Assembly: GCA_027886175.1 (NCBI GenBank)
Contig: JAJNNQ010000075.1
Location: 5,745,001-5,809,000 of the forward strand
DNA from: Phylloscopus collybita
Taxonomy: Eukaryota > Chordata > Aves > Passeriformes > Phylloscopidae
Direction of reading: 5' to 3'
Length of the DNA: 64,000 nt
The notes below the pieces were generated by a model, which made no database searches, had not been told where the DNA came from, and saw only the letters and a list, made by a program, of their open reading frames with translations. The position numbers and the translations under genes were made by a program. Numbering within the stretch: the stretch's first letter is position 1; the number at the start of each line of letters is the position of its first letter. Of this stretch, positions 12,061 to 24,212 are shown in pieces.

Positions 12061-13820
12061 AACCCCCTTCCAATCAAAATGCTTCATTGTGTTCACAATT
12101 CTCTGCCCCGGGAGAGGATGAGCAAGAAAATGATCTACAGCTGACACATGTGAGTCACTTTGCTCAAGGTGTTAATGGAAGATACTCCCACCTTGTGGGT
12201 GATGAGGGCTGCACAAGAACTGATAGAGGAGAATAGAAACTGCTTGCTTTCAATGGGCAGAGAGGAGACATTCTGAATAGGACTAGATTTATTTTATCAA
12301 CCACACAGCAGTCAAAGCTGTTTCAATGAAGATAAATGAAGAACTCTATCATCTTACTTTGTAGACTTATTTAAACAACAGACTGTCTTCTCTGTGATTG
12401 GTGATGGCTTTACACATTAGAAACTAACTGAGATATATCATGACTGTCAAACCCTGGTATTCCTGTGGGTTTCATGTAGAGTACAATAGAACCACTATCA
12501 TTATCTTTGTGTAAGAGATAATGGATAATAAACCATCTTACAGTACCCAACGGAAAGCCTCTTGGATTATAGCAACACTCCTAATACATGAAATATACTT
12601 TAAACCTTTTTTTTTCTGAAAAATTGTTTGAATCAAAATGAAGATGACTTTATCTTTTAAAAGCAACACTTTTATTTTTTCCTTCTTTTTATTTTTTTTA
12701 ATGGAAAGACTACTTTAGCTGCCCTACTAAGAATAGCTGTGCAGTTATTCTTGCTTACTAAAGCACATACACTTCAGTACTTGGAAAAGTTTAAGGGTTT
12801 TAGATCCCGTATAAATCACTCAACAATTCCAGAAATCAGTAGCAAAAACTGATTTTCTACTTCCCCCATTTGAGCTCTACATCAGTGGTTCCCCTTTGCA
12901 TGTAAAGTTCTTCTATTTTTTATTCTTCTAAGTGCTGAAGGATTACAGGTCTTTCTCTCCTTTTCCCATGGTTATTCCCACCTCTCTCCCACTCTCATAC
13001 ACCTCCCTATATTTCCTTCACTTGATTCCCATAATTCAAAATGAAAATTGCCTCCAAAACAGGCGACCTCCACAGTAAGCAGCAACATCTGCTGCTTGAT
13101 GGAGCAACACCATTCAGTCATGAGACAGCATTTCAGTTTGCTGAAAATGGAAACTTTGGGCTGTCTCAGATCTCACCAGAGACTGCAAATGACTGTTCAG
13201 ACAGATATTAACCTCCTATAAGTTCTGTGTCATTTTGCCATTCATGTGTGGCAACCTTAGATACTTTTGGGCAACCCAGGTGACACAAGATGCCTGTGTT
13301 TCTTCCTAGCTCTTGTTTTTTTTGATATACCTTCTGTTGTATGACAACCCTGTCATACCCAAGCTAGAAAAGTCATTTTTGTTGATATTTGTATATTCCT
13401 GCAAGGCATCATTCCTTCAAGGTTTCCTGGCTGCCATGGCAGCTCTTTAGAAGTCAAATGTAGCTTTATTACCACTTTATCGTGCTTTTTATTCCTATTT
13501 CATTTATTAATTTTATCATTTAGAGTGGTTGCCTTGGTGGCACATGGGATATAACAGAGGCAATGTTTGTGGGAGTGGTGCTATTTTTAATGACATCAAT
13601 TCACACAGTAAGGGCAAGCAGACATTAAAGAGCACAGGGGTTTTACAAAATCATCTCCAGGTCCCAAGAAGGAACAGCAGTTCTCAAGTCCAAGAATAAA
13701 CTAAGGATAAAAACTCCAGGCTGGGATAACTATGTCAACTGATTGACCTCTGAGGGAAGAATGTACCCATTCCTTGTACAACATATGGAGCTGCAGCTAC
13801 AGCACTTGTTAATCCTGCAA
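12061..13820. other. Unique sequence, no gene recognised
   Basis: No gene or named repeat was recognised. There are short pyrimidine-rich patches around 12660-12700 and 12955-13020. Confidence 0.55.
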
Positions 13821-13895
13821 CTGGTTTTTGTGGCAAGGCTTTGGTAGCAGGGGAGCTACAAGGGTGGTTTCTGGGAGAAGCTGGAGGAGCTCAGA
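13821..13895 (+). mobile_element. Fragment of the same LTR family as 5331-6124
   Basis: This 75 bp segment repeats the first 80 bp or so of the LTR at 5331: TTTGTGGCAAGGCTTTGGTAGCAGGGG here against TTTGTGTGGCCAGGGTTTGGTAGCAGGGG there, followed in both by a GGGTGG...TCTG and AGAAG stretch. The rest of the LTR is absent, so it is a truncated relic. Confidence 0.7.
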
Positions 13896-16800
13896 TTCTT
13901 TGGCTTCAGGGAGAAGTGATCCTTTCTGCAAAGACTGTTTAGTGTACTATTTAAATAGAATTACCTGTGCATGAATATCTTATATAAAGCTTCAAACTCT
14001 CCTGGGAACGTGTACCATAAACACTTGCAAGTTGAGTAGCTCACTTTGATCATGCAGTTATTGCCATAATGATAATAAGCTCATGTTCATATTAGTTGGT
14101 TCACTACAGTGTGCATTTGTGATATTTAATAAATATTTAACTGTCTACTGTGAAATAATTAATCACTTCAGCTTTCCTTCTAAATGTCTTTCTGTTAAAG
14201 CTGTAAGGCAGTTTTATCTCCACAATAAATTTTCCTCTCCAAAAAGCAAGCTGTGTCAGACAGTTCCTGTCTTCACTGTAATCCAGCCCTACAATATGTA
14301 TTTGTTCTGGATGCACAAATAATTGCTTGAAAGAAGGAGAATAAAGAATTTGGGACATTCAGGAAAAATAAAACCCAACCAAAAAACAAAGGCAGACAGT
14401 AGTTGAAACAGGATCAGAGATGCAGTTTAAAAGTATATCTTGAGGATATAATGAACTTGTAACTAGACCTTCACCAATGACATCAAAAACCTCAGCTTTG
14501 GTCTCAGTGATGGTTCTGCCCTGCTGAGTGGCATTTTCTTTCAACTCTTTGTGACCCTGTGTCACTGGATCTACCAGGAGGATAAGGTTGCCATTAGATT
14601 CAAAGAATATACAAAAGCTGTGGAAATTACACCCACATTCTGGACCTGCAGCGTGGAATTCAATAGTGTTTGGAAAATACAGAATATCTACACAAAGGAT
14701 TGCACACACTTAAAAGCTTAGAAGTATCTCTGTTGCTTGCAGAATCCTTCATAAAATATATAGAGACAAAACCTTTGGGCATCCTTTTTATTTCCTAAGG
14801 AAAAAAATATGTTTAAGCCAGTCATCCATCACTGTAGAAATTGCAAAGAACAAATACACATTTTTTATATATTCTGCCTCTGGAGTTCAAGTCTTTCAGC
14901 ATTTTGTTTGCAATCCTAAACTGGGGTCAAATATCTGATGCATCTCTTTCAAAAATCATAGTATTTTTCCAAAACAATGCAGAAGATGGTGACTTCCCCC
15001 TTCTGGTTCTGTGGTAGAAGATATATATTTAGTTCTGTAGGTTGCTTCTTACAGTTTTTATTTCATTTTGCATCATTTTTTTAAAGTAGAAGAGCTCTAA
15101 TAGGAGGGAATGAGATTCCTCACCTTCCAGTCAGCCATGAGATCCTATATGCAGTCTGTTTTAACATTCTCCTGAGATGTTTGGCTGTAAACTTTTCCAT
15201 GCTTCAAAGTTCTTCTGCCCCTTTCCTCTCCCCTCTTCCTCAATGCAGAGACAGGGTTTTCTTGGATATTTATAAAGGTGGTTACTGTCCCTGTGCCTTT
15301 CCTAAAATCCTAGGAAAACCCTGAAAATGACAGTGAGATTGAGGTCTATGGGCAAGGCAGAGGGGTGTCTGAGCTATAAGTTCCTCAGAGATCTGGGATG
15401 AGAAAGAGGTCCAGCTAGTTAACACTGGCAGGTTATGTGATATAAAGTTTGTCCAGATACACACAGAAGAGAAGACAGAAAAGCCCAAATGCTCCAGTTA
15501 GAGACACGAGCCCCTGCCCTGGCCCTGCCAGTGCTGTCCCAGGAATGACTCAGTGCCATGGGCCAGGAGTGAGCCCACACTATGGGTTCACTGTTGTTAT
15601 TACTCAGAACAGCTGTAATAACAATACAATTCCAAATCCTCTTGGTAGCCTAACAGCAATGTTTATTGCATCCTTTGATACAGTGTTTCAGTACAATGAA
15701 TATTACTGGTCACTTCAGACCAACATCTCCTAATAAACATCTTTGCAAGTAAACAAGCTGGTGCAGCAGGTACAAGATTCAAAATTGTTTGGAATGTCTT
15801 CTCACAGCTCAACGTGGGAAAATAAGCACTCCCAGAGGCTCCACTGCTGCCTGATGCCTTAATATTTTCTCTTTGACCACTGTCAGTTCCTACAGGCTCA
15901 CTGCCCAGAGTCACAGGACACATTATGGGATACAGAGGATGAGATTCCTGGGACTGTGCATGACTCATTATGTGGGTTTTACAGGGGGAAAAAGGTAGCA
16001 AAATGGACAGGCTTGTGTGATTCAAGGAGTATGGTAAAATTGAGGGACAAGAGGATAAGTGTCACATGTTAACAAGTTCCTTGTCAGTGAGTTTGTCTGA
16101 CTGTGTCTGGAAGTTTTATTGTCTTATTGAATTTTTTTCTGATTTTTTTTTTTTTTTCTGGATGAAGGACTCCCCATTCCCTGTGTGTGCTTATGAGACC
16201 TTGGCAGGCAGCCAGAAACCTCACTCAGCTGCACCCTCACTCCCTCCCCCTTCAGCACGTAGGGAGAAAGCAGAATGAGGAATCTCATGGGTTGAGATAC
16301 AGGGAAATCATGCACCAGTGACCATCATGGGCAAAACAGACTAGACCAAAGGAAATAATTGCTTTTATCACCAATCAAAATAGATTTGACTAGTAAAAAA
16401 CAAAGTAAAAATTAAACTATCTGTATCCCCTTTTACCATTACCACCTTTCCCCTTTGATCCCAAGCCCTCTCCCAGAAGGGATGCAGGCTTTGGGACGGG
16501 GCTCTGGTCAGTTCCTTACTAAAACCCAGCTTTCACACATGAAAAGCGAGGCCAGGAAAGAACTGCTGGAGCAGAAAGCATTTAGATTCTTTCCTTGACT
16601 GTAGCTGATGAAATTAAAAAATAAGATTACAGATGTCTAACAAATAAGGATTTGGGGGATTTTTTGCATGTTTCATTTGCATTTCTTTTAATTCTATTGT
16701 CAGCTAAATACTAAAGGTAGAACCAACCTTATAGATACATTTTAAATATAAACTTTCTGCCAATGTAGCTCATGATCTCATTAGAAAAGCCCAGTGGAGG

Positions 16801-16990
16801 GAATCAGAAATTAATGCAAAATTAGGTGTTAATTAGAAATGTGTGTGAACTGATGTGCTGCACACTGTGGATTTGGAATAGCACTTTGTAGCCTGCCCTG
16901 AGCATAGCATCATGTAGAAGCTAAGCACTCAGTAGAGATGTACACCTCCCTGTAAATTCAGAGAACCTAAACAAGTTTGCCCCAAAGTGT
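13896..16990. other. Unique sequence with an unexplained 117-codon open frame
   Basis: No named repeat was recognised. A minus-strand frame at 14359-14709 (116 residues) has no recognised domain. The region around 16180-16260 is locally C-rich. I do not call a gene. Confidence 0.5.
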
Positions 16991-17150
16991 TTACAGGGAA
17001 AGGAAAAATAAAAAAATAAAAAATAAAAAATAAAAAAGAGAAAAATAAAAACAACACACAAAACAACTAACCCCAAAACAAAACAAAACAATCCACAAAC
17101 AAAACCAAACCAAAATAAAATCAAAAAAAAAAACAAAAAAAAACCCCACA
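16991..17150. repeat. A-rich low-complexity tract, (AAAAAT)n then A/C
   Basis: Units of AAAAAT run to about 17036, followed by CAAAAC/CCAAA-type sequence to about 17150. It is directly followed by a T-rich stretch (17153-17175). It lies 90 bp from the second, longer A/C tract. Confidence 0.85.
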
Positions 17151-17240
17151 ACCTTTTTTTTTTAATTATTTTTTTCCCTATTCTTTATTTTCACACCTGC
17201 ATGTTGGAATAATCAGTGTTCAGATGGCACAAGCTACAGT

Positions 17241-17469
17241 AAAACAAACAAACAAACAAAAACAAAAATAAAAACCAAAAAAACACCAACCAACCAAACA
17301 AACACAAAAAAACAAAAAAACAAAAAAACAAAACAAAACAAAACAAACAAAAAAGCAAAACAAAAACAAAAACAAAAACAAACAAACAAACAAACAAACA
17401 AAACCACCAAAAACCAACCAACCAAACAAAAAAAGCCAAAACCACACACACACACACAAAACCAAACCA
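17241..17469 (+). repeat. 229 bp A/C-only tract (CAAA, CAAAA, CCAA, CA units)
   Basis: Across 229 bases of plus strand only three are not A or C (T at 17269, G at 17355 and 17435). The tract passes through blocks of (CAAA)n, (CAAAA)n, (CCAA)n and finally (CA)n. The reverse strand yields Phe/Val/Cys/Leu-rich open frames of up to 110 codons, which are artefacts. Confidence 0.92.
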
Positions 17470-20400
17470 GGATAATTCAGAGTTTAATCTGTAGAGTTTT
17501 TTTTTCGCAGCAGGTTTGTACAATATCTGGTGTGGATGCAGAGATTAAAATGATGGGAAAAACAGAGATGTGTCACTAGAGGGTTTAGGCAGGATGTCAA
17601 ACTGGAAATCTCATGCAAGTGGTCTTAGAGAATGGATACCTGCAGGGAAACAAGATTGGTGAGAGAGAAAGACAAATTGGTTGATACTTAATAGATTAAG
17701 GCAAATATTCCTTCATTAGGTCCTCTACCATGGCCAATTCTTTGCTGGACAAGTGACAATGGGTGTGTGGCTCTTAGGCTACAACCAGAGCATTGACAGC
17801 TCCTAGCACAACATCAGAAAAGGATTACTGGAAAACATAAAATATTATGAAAAAAAACCAAAAAACTGTATGAGATTTAGGGGAAAAAATCCAGATAACT
17901 GAGAAAAAGCTTTTAATGTTATTATTTTATAACCCAAAATTCTTATTTTCATGCATATAACAGCCAATTACTGAACCTCTATTCCTGGTAATATACTATT
18001 GACTCACTTCTCATTTAACACCTGCTCCACCAAAATGAGCATTTCTTTATCCTGAAACCACAGAAATTACAAACAGATAAAATCCAGGAAGAAGATTACT
18101 ACTACTAAGAAATCACTATTTTTCATATCTAATGCTCTGTCTGCTCTCTAGCACACTGTTATCCCTGCTAACATTAATCAGATATACGGATCTGCCAGAA
18201 ATTTTTCTTAGCATTAAAACCCTTGGTTTTCTCTCATAGCAGCATATCTCCTCATGGAGGGAAGCGGAAAAACTCCTCCTTCTGAGGTGGAAAAACTTGT
18301 CTTAAGAACACCTTTGTAAGAAATCTCTAAGAACTTGTGAATTTAGTGTGGAGGTGCAAGACAAAAACTGACAAACCAGCAAAGTCAGGCTTTGTTAGAA
18401 GTTTTGTGGCTTTTGCACTCATGGCCAGGGGTCATTTTCCGTCATAATAGAGGATTCTTTGCTCTGAAGTTAAATATACTGCAGAAAGGAATATTCTCTC
18501 CTGTCTTTTCCTTGCTCACTTTCTATCTTTGTTCATATCACATGACTTGTTAGATCAAAGTTTCCATTTTATCTTCATATACATATTACATGAGTGTCAT
18601 GTCATGACTTTTTTGCTTCAAAAGTTAATGGGAAAAATCATTTTTCAAGTGTCTAGGGCACACACAAATTGTGATCCCAAGAGGAAATATCCAGACATAG
18701 ATGCCTGTTGGACATTCAGAAAATGAGCTATTCCTCTTTTCAAAGGGATTTGGACACCAAATCATGTATAAAATTAATGAGAATTGGGCATACTCAGCCC
18801 TAAGTGGCTTTGAAAAGCTTGTCCTTAAAATCCATACTGGTAAATAATGATGGCTTTTAGCTAGGGAGTTTCTAGCTAATCTCAGCACATACATCATAAC
18901 AGCATCCTTTTCTGGATACTTATTTTATTAGAGGAATTAAAAGACTATCAATATCTGAATTGTTTCTGGAGAATTAAAGCTGTTTGATTTACAGATATAT
19001 ATTCATAATATACTTAAATACCTGACTAACACTTAGCTCCCTAAATCCAGCATTTTGAAAATTGCTTTCTAAACAGAACTTTCAAAAGACAGAATTGAAG
19101 TTAAAGAGAGGCCAATAAAATACTGACCACTCACCCCTTATCTGTGGGGACACTCTCATCTTGATAACCTATGGCTTTTGCAGACCTGTCATTAACAATG
19201 AGGCCCTGTGCATCCTCTCTGGGACATCCTGAATGGCAAAAACATTTAGAACAGTCACTTGTCTCTCTTATTATAATATTCTTTCACTTGATTAATTGTT
19301 CCAAGTATTAAATATGACCTAAAGTAATTTATGGTATAGCAGAATTCTCCATGTACAAGGAATTGAAAGATGAAAACTTGCTCTAATTTATATAAACAAC
19401 TAATGAATATATAAAGAGCTTTTTTTTTTAACTTTTTAAGCAGTATGAAAAGTTAAAGATGCCTACAAGCCAAATTAGTGAAATAGAGATATAATTTTGC
19501 TCTCAGTAAATCCAAAATAAATCTGGGATAATTCTGTTCTTTGTGTATCTCTGCCAATAAACTGATAATGAGTGATAATTTTGTGTAGTTACATAATGCT
19601 CGTTGTCAGAAGCACAAATAGAATAGTCCTACTTTTTTCTTTACATTTCTTTCCTCAAAAGCTTTTAAAATAGTAGTCTAATCCAAGCTGTGTTGCTGCT
19701 GGCAGTGATTTAGGATTATAAGAAAATGAGAGTAGCTGTATTGTATCACCCATTTAATGCCATAGCCCATTGCTGACAATGGCCTGAAACAAAAGCTTAG
19801 AGAACAAAGGTGATATTACAGAAAGAATAAAATTTTCAGTTTGTGGTAAAACTTCTTGACTTTCAGCAACTCATAGCTCAGTTGTTCCTGAAACTGTGAA
19901 GAAAACAGAGCAGGTGTGTGGCAGAAAAGGATTATGAGGTGTTCTCATCCCCCATGTACCACTGGGAACCAAGGTTGTAAGGAAATGAAATAATTTTCCT
20001 AGTTCCCAATATACAGGAAGTGTTGAAAGTTGCAGCAACCAAAGCTATTAAAAGGAAGGACAGGACTTGGCTTGTAGCAGTGGTGAATTTTAATACTAAG
20101 GAGATTAAATTAGGTAATGAACTGCTTGAAACTCATGATAAGAAATACCAGTTAAGCAGAGTTAAAATTGTTTGCAGACATCAGAAACCATGTATTTGAG
20201 GTGAAAACAGAAATATTTTAAAAAATAGGAAGGGATTTAACTTTTCAACACTTATAGTCACATCTCCAAATATGACTTTGGGAACTGTTTTGTAGATTTA
20301 ATAATTAGAAACCAACTCTAAACCACGGATATTTCTCTCCTCAACTTTTCTCTCAGAAATACATAGTAGACTACTGAATATTTTCTTTGACATCTTTGTC

Positions 20401-21190
20401 AAAATAATATTTCCTTGTAGTTGGTTTGCTGATAAATATGACAGACCAAAGAAACAAAATATCATGACCCAAAATTTATTATTATATTTTTTTAAATTTG
20501 TTTGAAAGCATAGCTAATAATTAGGTCACAAATATATTACACCATGGTTTCAATATTAATGTTTTTCTTTCACCAAGAGAGTTTTCAATTATAATATGCC
20601 ACATAATAGTTCATGCAAACATTTTACTTTTAAAATTAACTTAGGTCAAAATAACATATTTTTTAAAGTGTTGAAATGGCCAACTCCCTGTTCTTTGGGG
20701 GGGGAAATAGTTGATGCTTACAATAGAAAATGCCCATTCCAAGAGGTCTAATGAAATTTCTCTGTCATTCATGGATCTATAATTGGGAAAAAAATTATAA
20801 ACAACCAAAAAAACCAACAAACTTCCCCACCCCCCAATTTATTTTGCTCCATGTCAAGGTTTGGATTCAACATAATGCACTTGCACCGTGGATGAACAGC
20901 AGACTGGAAAAGAAACATAAGTGACATGAGGAGAGCCCGAAAAAAAGTGGGAATTGGTTTCTCCTTGGAAAGGGAAAGCTGAGTGAAGGTCTTGTGTTTT
21001 TTCTTGATCTACCCAAGAGCAAGGTGTAAAGAAAAGAGAATGGAACTCTTCTGAGAAGTGCAGTGATGGGACAGGAGGTGACAAGACACCACAAGAAGTG
21101 ATGCTGTGCGTAGGAAGCTGGACTATCTGACCTTTTGTAACATTATTGTGGAATCTGTTTCTGAAGCAAAGTTTTGTTCAGTATTCTATG
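17470..21190. other. Unique AT-rich sequence, no gene recognised
   Basis: This is a long quiet stretch without recognised repeats or exons. A short A/C patch followed by a C run lies at 20799-20836, possibly an early or decayed member of the two-letter tract class. Confidence 0.55.
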
Positions 21191-21361
21191 AAAACAAAAC
21201 CAGAAAAACAAAACCAAAACAAAAACAAAAACAAAAACCAAAACAAAACAAAAAAAACCACAAAAAAAAACCAAAACCAAAAACAAAACAAAACAAAAAA
21301 AAAAAAAACCAAACAAAAAAGCCCCAAAACAACAAACACCCCACCACAAAAACACCCCACA
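21191..21361 (+). repeat. 171 bp A/C-only tract
   Basis: Only two bases (G at 21203 and 21321) depart from A or C. Units are CAAAA, CCAAA and A-runs, ending in CACCCCAC. It is the same class as 17241-17469. Frames on both strands here are artefacts. Confidence 0.92.
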
Positions 21362-23899
21362 GATTAAAGTACTAAATGTGTGTAAAGAAATCACAGGTTT
21401 CTGACAGAAAATGCCAAAACAAAACCCAGGGGATGCATCTCCTGGCACAGAACACCCTGAATCATGTCTCCTGGGATAAAAAAGAGAGAAGAAACGCCTC
21501 ACCAATAGGTAGTCACACTTAGCTAAACAGGTTTTTTTTGGTTTATTCCTCTGTGAAGAAAATTTTAAGAAAAAAGTCTTTTTGATTTGTGCTTCAGTGT
21601 AAAACTATAATTCCTTATGGATAAATGATTGTAAGCTGATACTGATTTCTTTTGCATGAATTTTGGTGGGGCAAGTGTCTGTATAGCACTATTTTAATAA
21701 AGCATGACATGTTGGATTTTTAAATTTTTTTAAACTCCATCTTTGTGGACAAATATTGGCCCAGACATTAAACACCCATTTTTAGTTTTCTATGGATATG
21801 TTGCAATAATGGTGTTGTGGTCCAGTATCAAAGGAAAATTACATCCCAGTTTGCCCTGCTGCCCAGAATAATTTCAGAATTCACTCTGCTGTGCTGATTC
21901 TTCAAGGGAAAATGAGCTGAAATGTACTCCCACAGTCGTAGAGCTGATTATTCCAGAGATGAAAAGTAAATGGAATATAAGGAAACATTCATTAAAATGT
22001 TTGCTATTTGTAGTGTTTGAGAGAAAATGTTGTTGTCATTACTATTTACTGTATTCAGCCACTCCACGTTTATGTTCCTCTGAAAGAAAATAACAATGCA
22101 TCTCTCTTTCTGAATGTGCTCACGAATCTTTTGTTGCTCATAACTCAGGTACAAACAGAACACAAGTTACACACAAGGGGATTTTTTCTTTTGCTTTTTT
22201 GTTAAAGGCTTTTTAGTGTAAGACCCAACCTTGTGAAATATTGAGTCCCTTCAATTTCTTTGACCTTAGAAGGACATGATGTCACACATCACTTTAGGAC
22301 CCCCAAAGATCAGGCTATGATTTGGACTTCCAACACTTTCAGAGCCCTTGGTGGTAAATCAGCAGCACCTGATAACTTTTAAAGTCTCTTCTGCTCTTAA
22401 AATTAAAATACCAAAAAACTGTTCCACACAGACTTTTATTTTTTTTTAACTGTATTAATGACCAATTAGGAACAAAAAGAAGAGGAACAAGAAGACTCTA
22501 TTTTGGCACATGATTATTTATTCATGCTAGAAGCTGATGGAAGTACATTAGGGGAAAATACATTTTTTTAAATGAACTGGAGAGGGATTGTTTTACCACC
22601 AGCTGATTCACATTTATCCTTGCAGTCTGCCTTGTTAGCTGTGAGGAATTGCAGAATTTCAATATTCAGTATTAAAACACTTCACTGGGGTGTCTTCATG
22701 ACTGTAAACAAATGTAGAAAGGAAGGTGCATTTGCCTAACATGGGAGAATTGGAACCCCTATAGAAATGTCAATGTTGTATCTATTTACAGTAGATTTAC
22801 ACATCATACAAAGAATTCAGCAAGGTGGGATCATGCTTACTAATAGTGACAGATCTACCTTTTCATGGATATGTTTTATACCCCAGATGTATTCAAGCAT
22901 ATCCTATCAAGCCTTCCCATGTTATTCTTGAGACAATAAAAAGAAAAAAAAAAGAAAAAAAAAAATCTAAAAACTGAGGATGTTTATATTGAAAGAGAGA
23001 AAAGTTTCATTTCCCTAGATCCTGCTGAGGCCTTGGTTTTTTGCTTTTTCATCCTGTAGTAAATAGAAGATTCCCTGCCCAGACATAACATTTATGTGAT
23101 TTTCTGTTCTGCCAAACAACTTCTTATTCTCTCATCATTTGAAAAGGCTGAGGAACAAAACTTTTCTTAAAAGAAATTATCATGGCAAAAGGTTTTGTTT
23201 TCCCTTTAGACTATATTCTACCTTTGAAGAGAAAGATTTAAAAGTATTAGTGGAGTAAGAACTATACAACTCAGCATAAATAAGAAAACTTTCATGTAAA
23301 TCAATGGCATAATTCCCCACAGATAAAACACTGTCCTCACTAACAGTGATGGGAACTTGGACATTAAATAAAAAATGCCATAGTTTCACATTCAAACAAC
23401 AGTGATGAACCAAGGACTTGAAGGGTAATTCTTTTTTTTTCTTTTCTTTTTTTTTTTTCAGACAACACTCACATTGTGAATTGTTCACTGCTCTGGTGTA
23501 CAAAACTATGCTGCAATCCACAGGCAGAAATAAATATGTCAGTCTCCTATGGCTTAAAAAGATGTTCAGCAGAGGACACTGCAGAAATTGAGCTTCTTTC
23601 TTTCCACAGGAGCAGTGGCCTTACATAAGCTGACCTGGTTATCCCCAACAGCACAGAGATCAGATCACTGAATTGTTTTTGCTTTGCTTGAAAAGATTCA
23701 TCCTCTCCTCCTGAGGAGGCTCTTCATGTGTGTAAATTCTTCATGAATGTTCAAGTAAGGTAGCTCAGGATGGTCACCAAAAGGCAGAAACTGAGTTACT
23801 TAAAGGGCACCTTCCCAGGGCAGTAAATGCTGATGTGCACAGGCTTCACTTGGATATGATTTCTTTTTTTTTATTATTAGCTTTACTTATTAATTAGTA
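21362..23899. other. Unique sequence, no gene recognised
   Basis: There are A-rich patches at 22936-22966 and a T-rich patch at 23431-23459. A 113-codon minus-strand frame at 23180-23521 has a Lys/Glu-rich stretch caused by the T/C tract and is not called as a gene. Confidence 0.55.
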
Positions 23900-23905
23900 C
23901 CTCAG
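23900..23905. repeat. Target-site duplication, left copy (CCTCAG)
   Basis: These six bases abut the LTR at 23906. They match CCTCGG at 24207-24212 with one transition, consistent with a 6 bp target duplication that has since mutated once. Confidence 0.75.
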
Positions 23906-24206
23906 TGACCGGGTTAAAGATCACAATGACACAGATTCTGACTTCAGAAGGCTGACAATGACTGTTTTATTTTCTGGTTGTTTCTTCCCTTTTATGCTGT
24001 TCTACAGAGAACAACTCAATCGGTGAAAGAAAGACAAACTTCTTCAATCACATTGGTCAAACCAGAGGGACATCAAGAAGTCCCTCCTAGGGAAAGGAAT
24101 GTAAACATAGGTTACAGTTACAAAAACATGTCTTTTGTTGACAGAAAACTCTTTGGGAAAAGAGTTTCAGAAAACCAAAACATCTCAGGCACAAACCAGG
24201 GCTACA
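23906..24206 (-). mobile_element. Solo LTR, ERVK-like, copy A (6 bp target duplication)
   Basis: Read on the minus strand it begins TGTAGCCCTGG and ends CTTTAACCCGGTCA, giving TG...CA ends and 301 bp. It matches the plus-strand LTR at 43899-44195 at roughly nine of ten positions by eye. Transcription signals on the minus strand are a CCAAT box (plus-strand 24052-24056), a TATA-like CATAAAAG (23989-23996) and AATAAA (23966-23971), in U3-R order. Flanking six-base duplications fit class II (ERVK) integration. No viral genes adjoin it, so it is a solo LTR. The overlapping 112-codon plus-strand frame is not a gene. Confidence 0.88.
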
Positions 24207-24212
24207 CCTCGG
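24207..24212. repeat. Target-site duplication, right copy (CCTCGG)
   Basis: This pairs with 23900-23905; five of six bases are identical. Confidence 0.75.

Noticed and set aside
14359..14709. 116-residue minus-strand open frame
   Set aside because: No domain, no splice context, and no repeat match; within what AT-rich DNA of this size can give by chance.
17191..17523. 110-residue minus-strand frame of Phe/Cys/Val/Leu resembling a membrane protein
   Set aside because: It is the reverse translation of a 229 bp A/C-only simple repeat. The same applies to the frames at 2524-2843, 10314-10731, 16921-17151, 21106-21505, 36754-37026 and 40900-41399.
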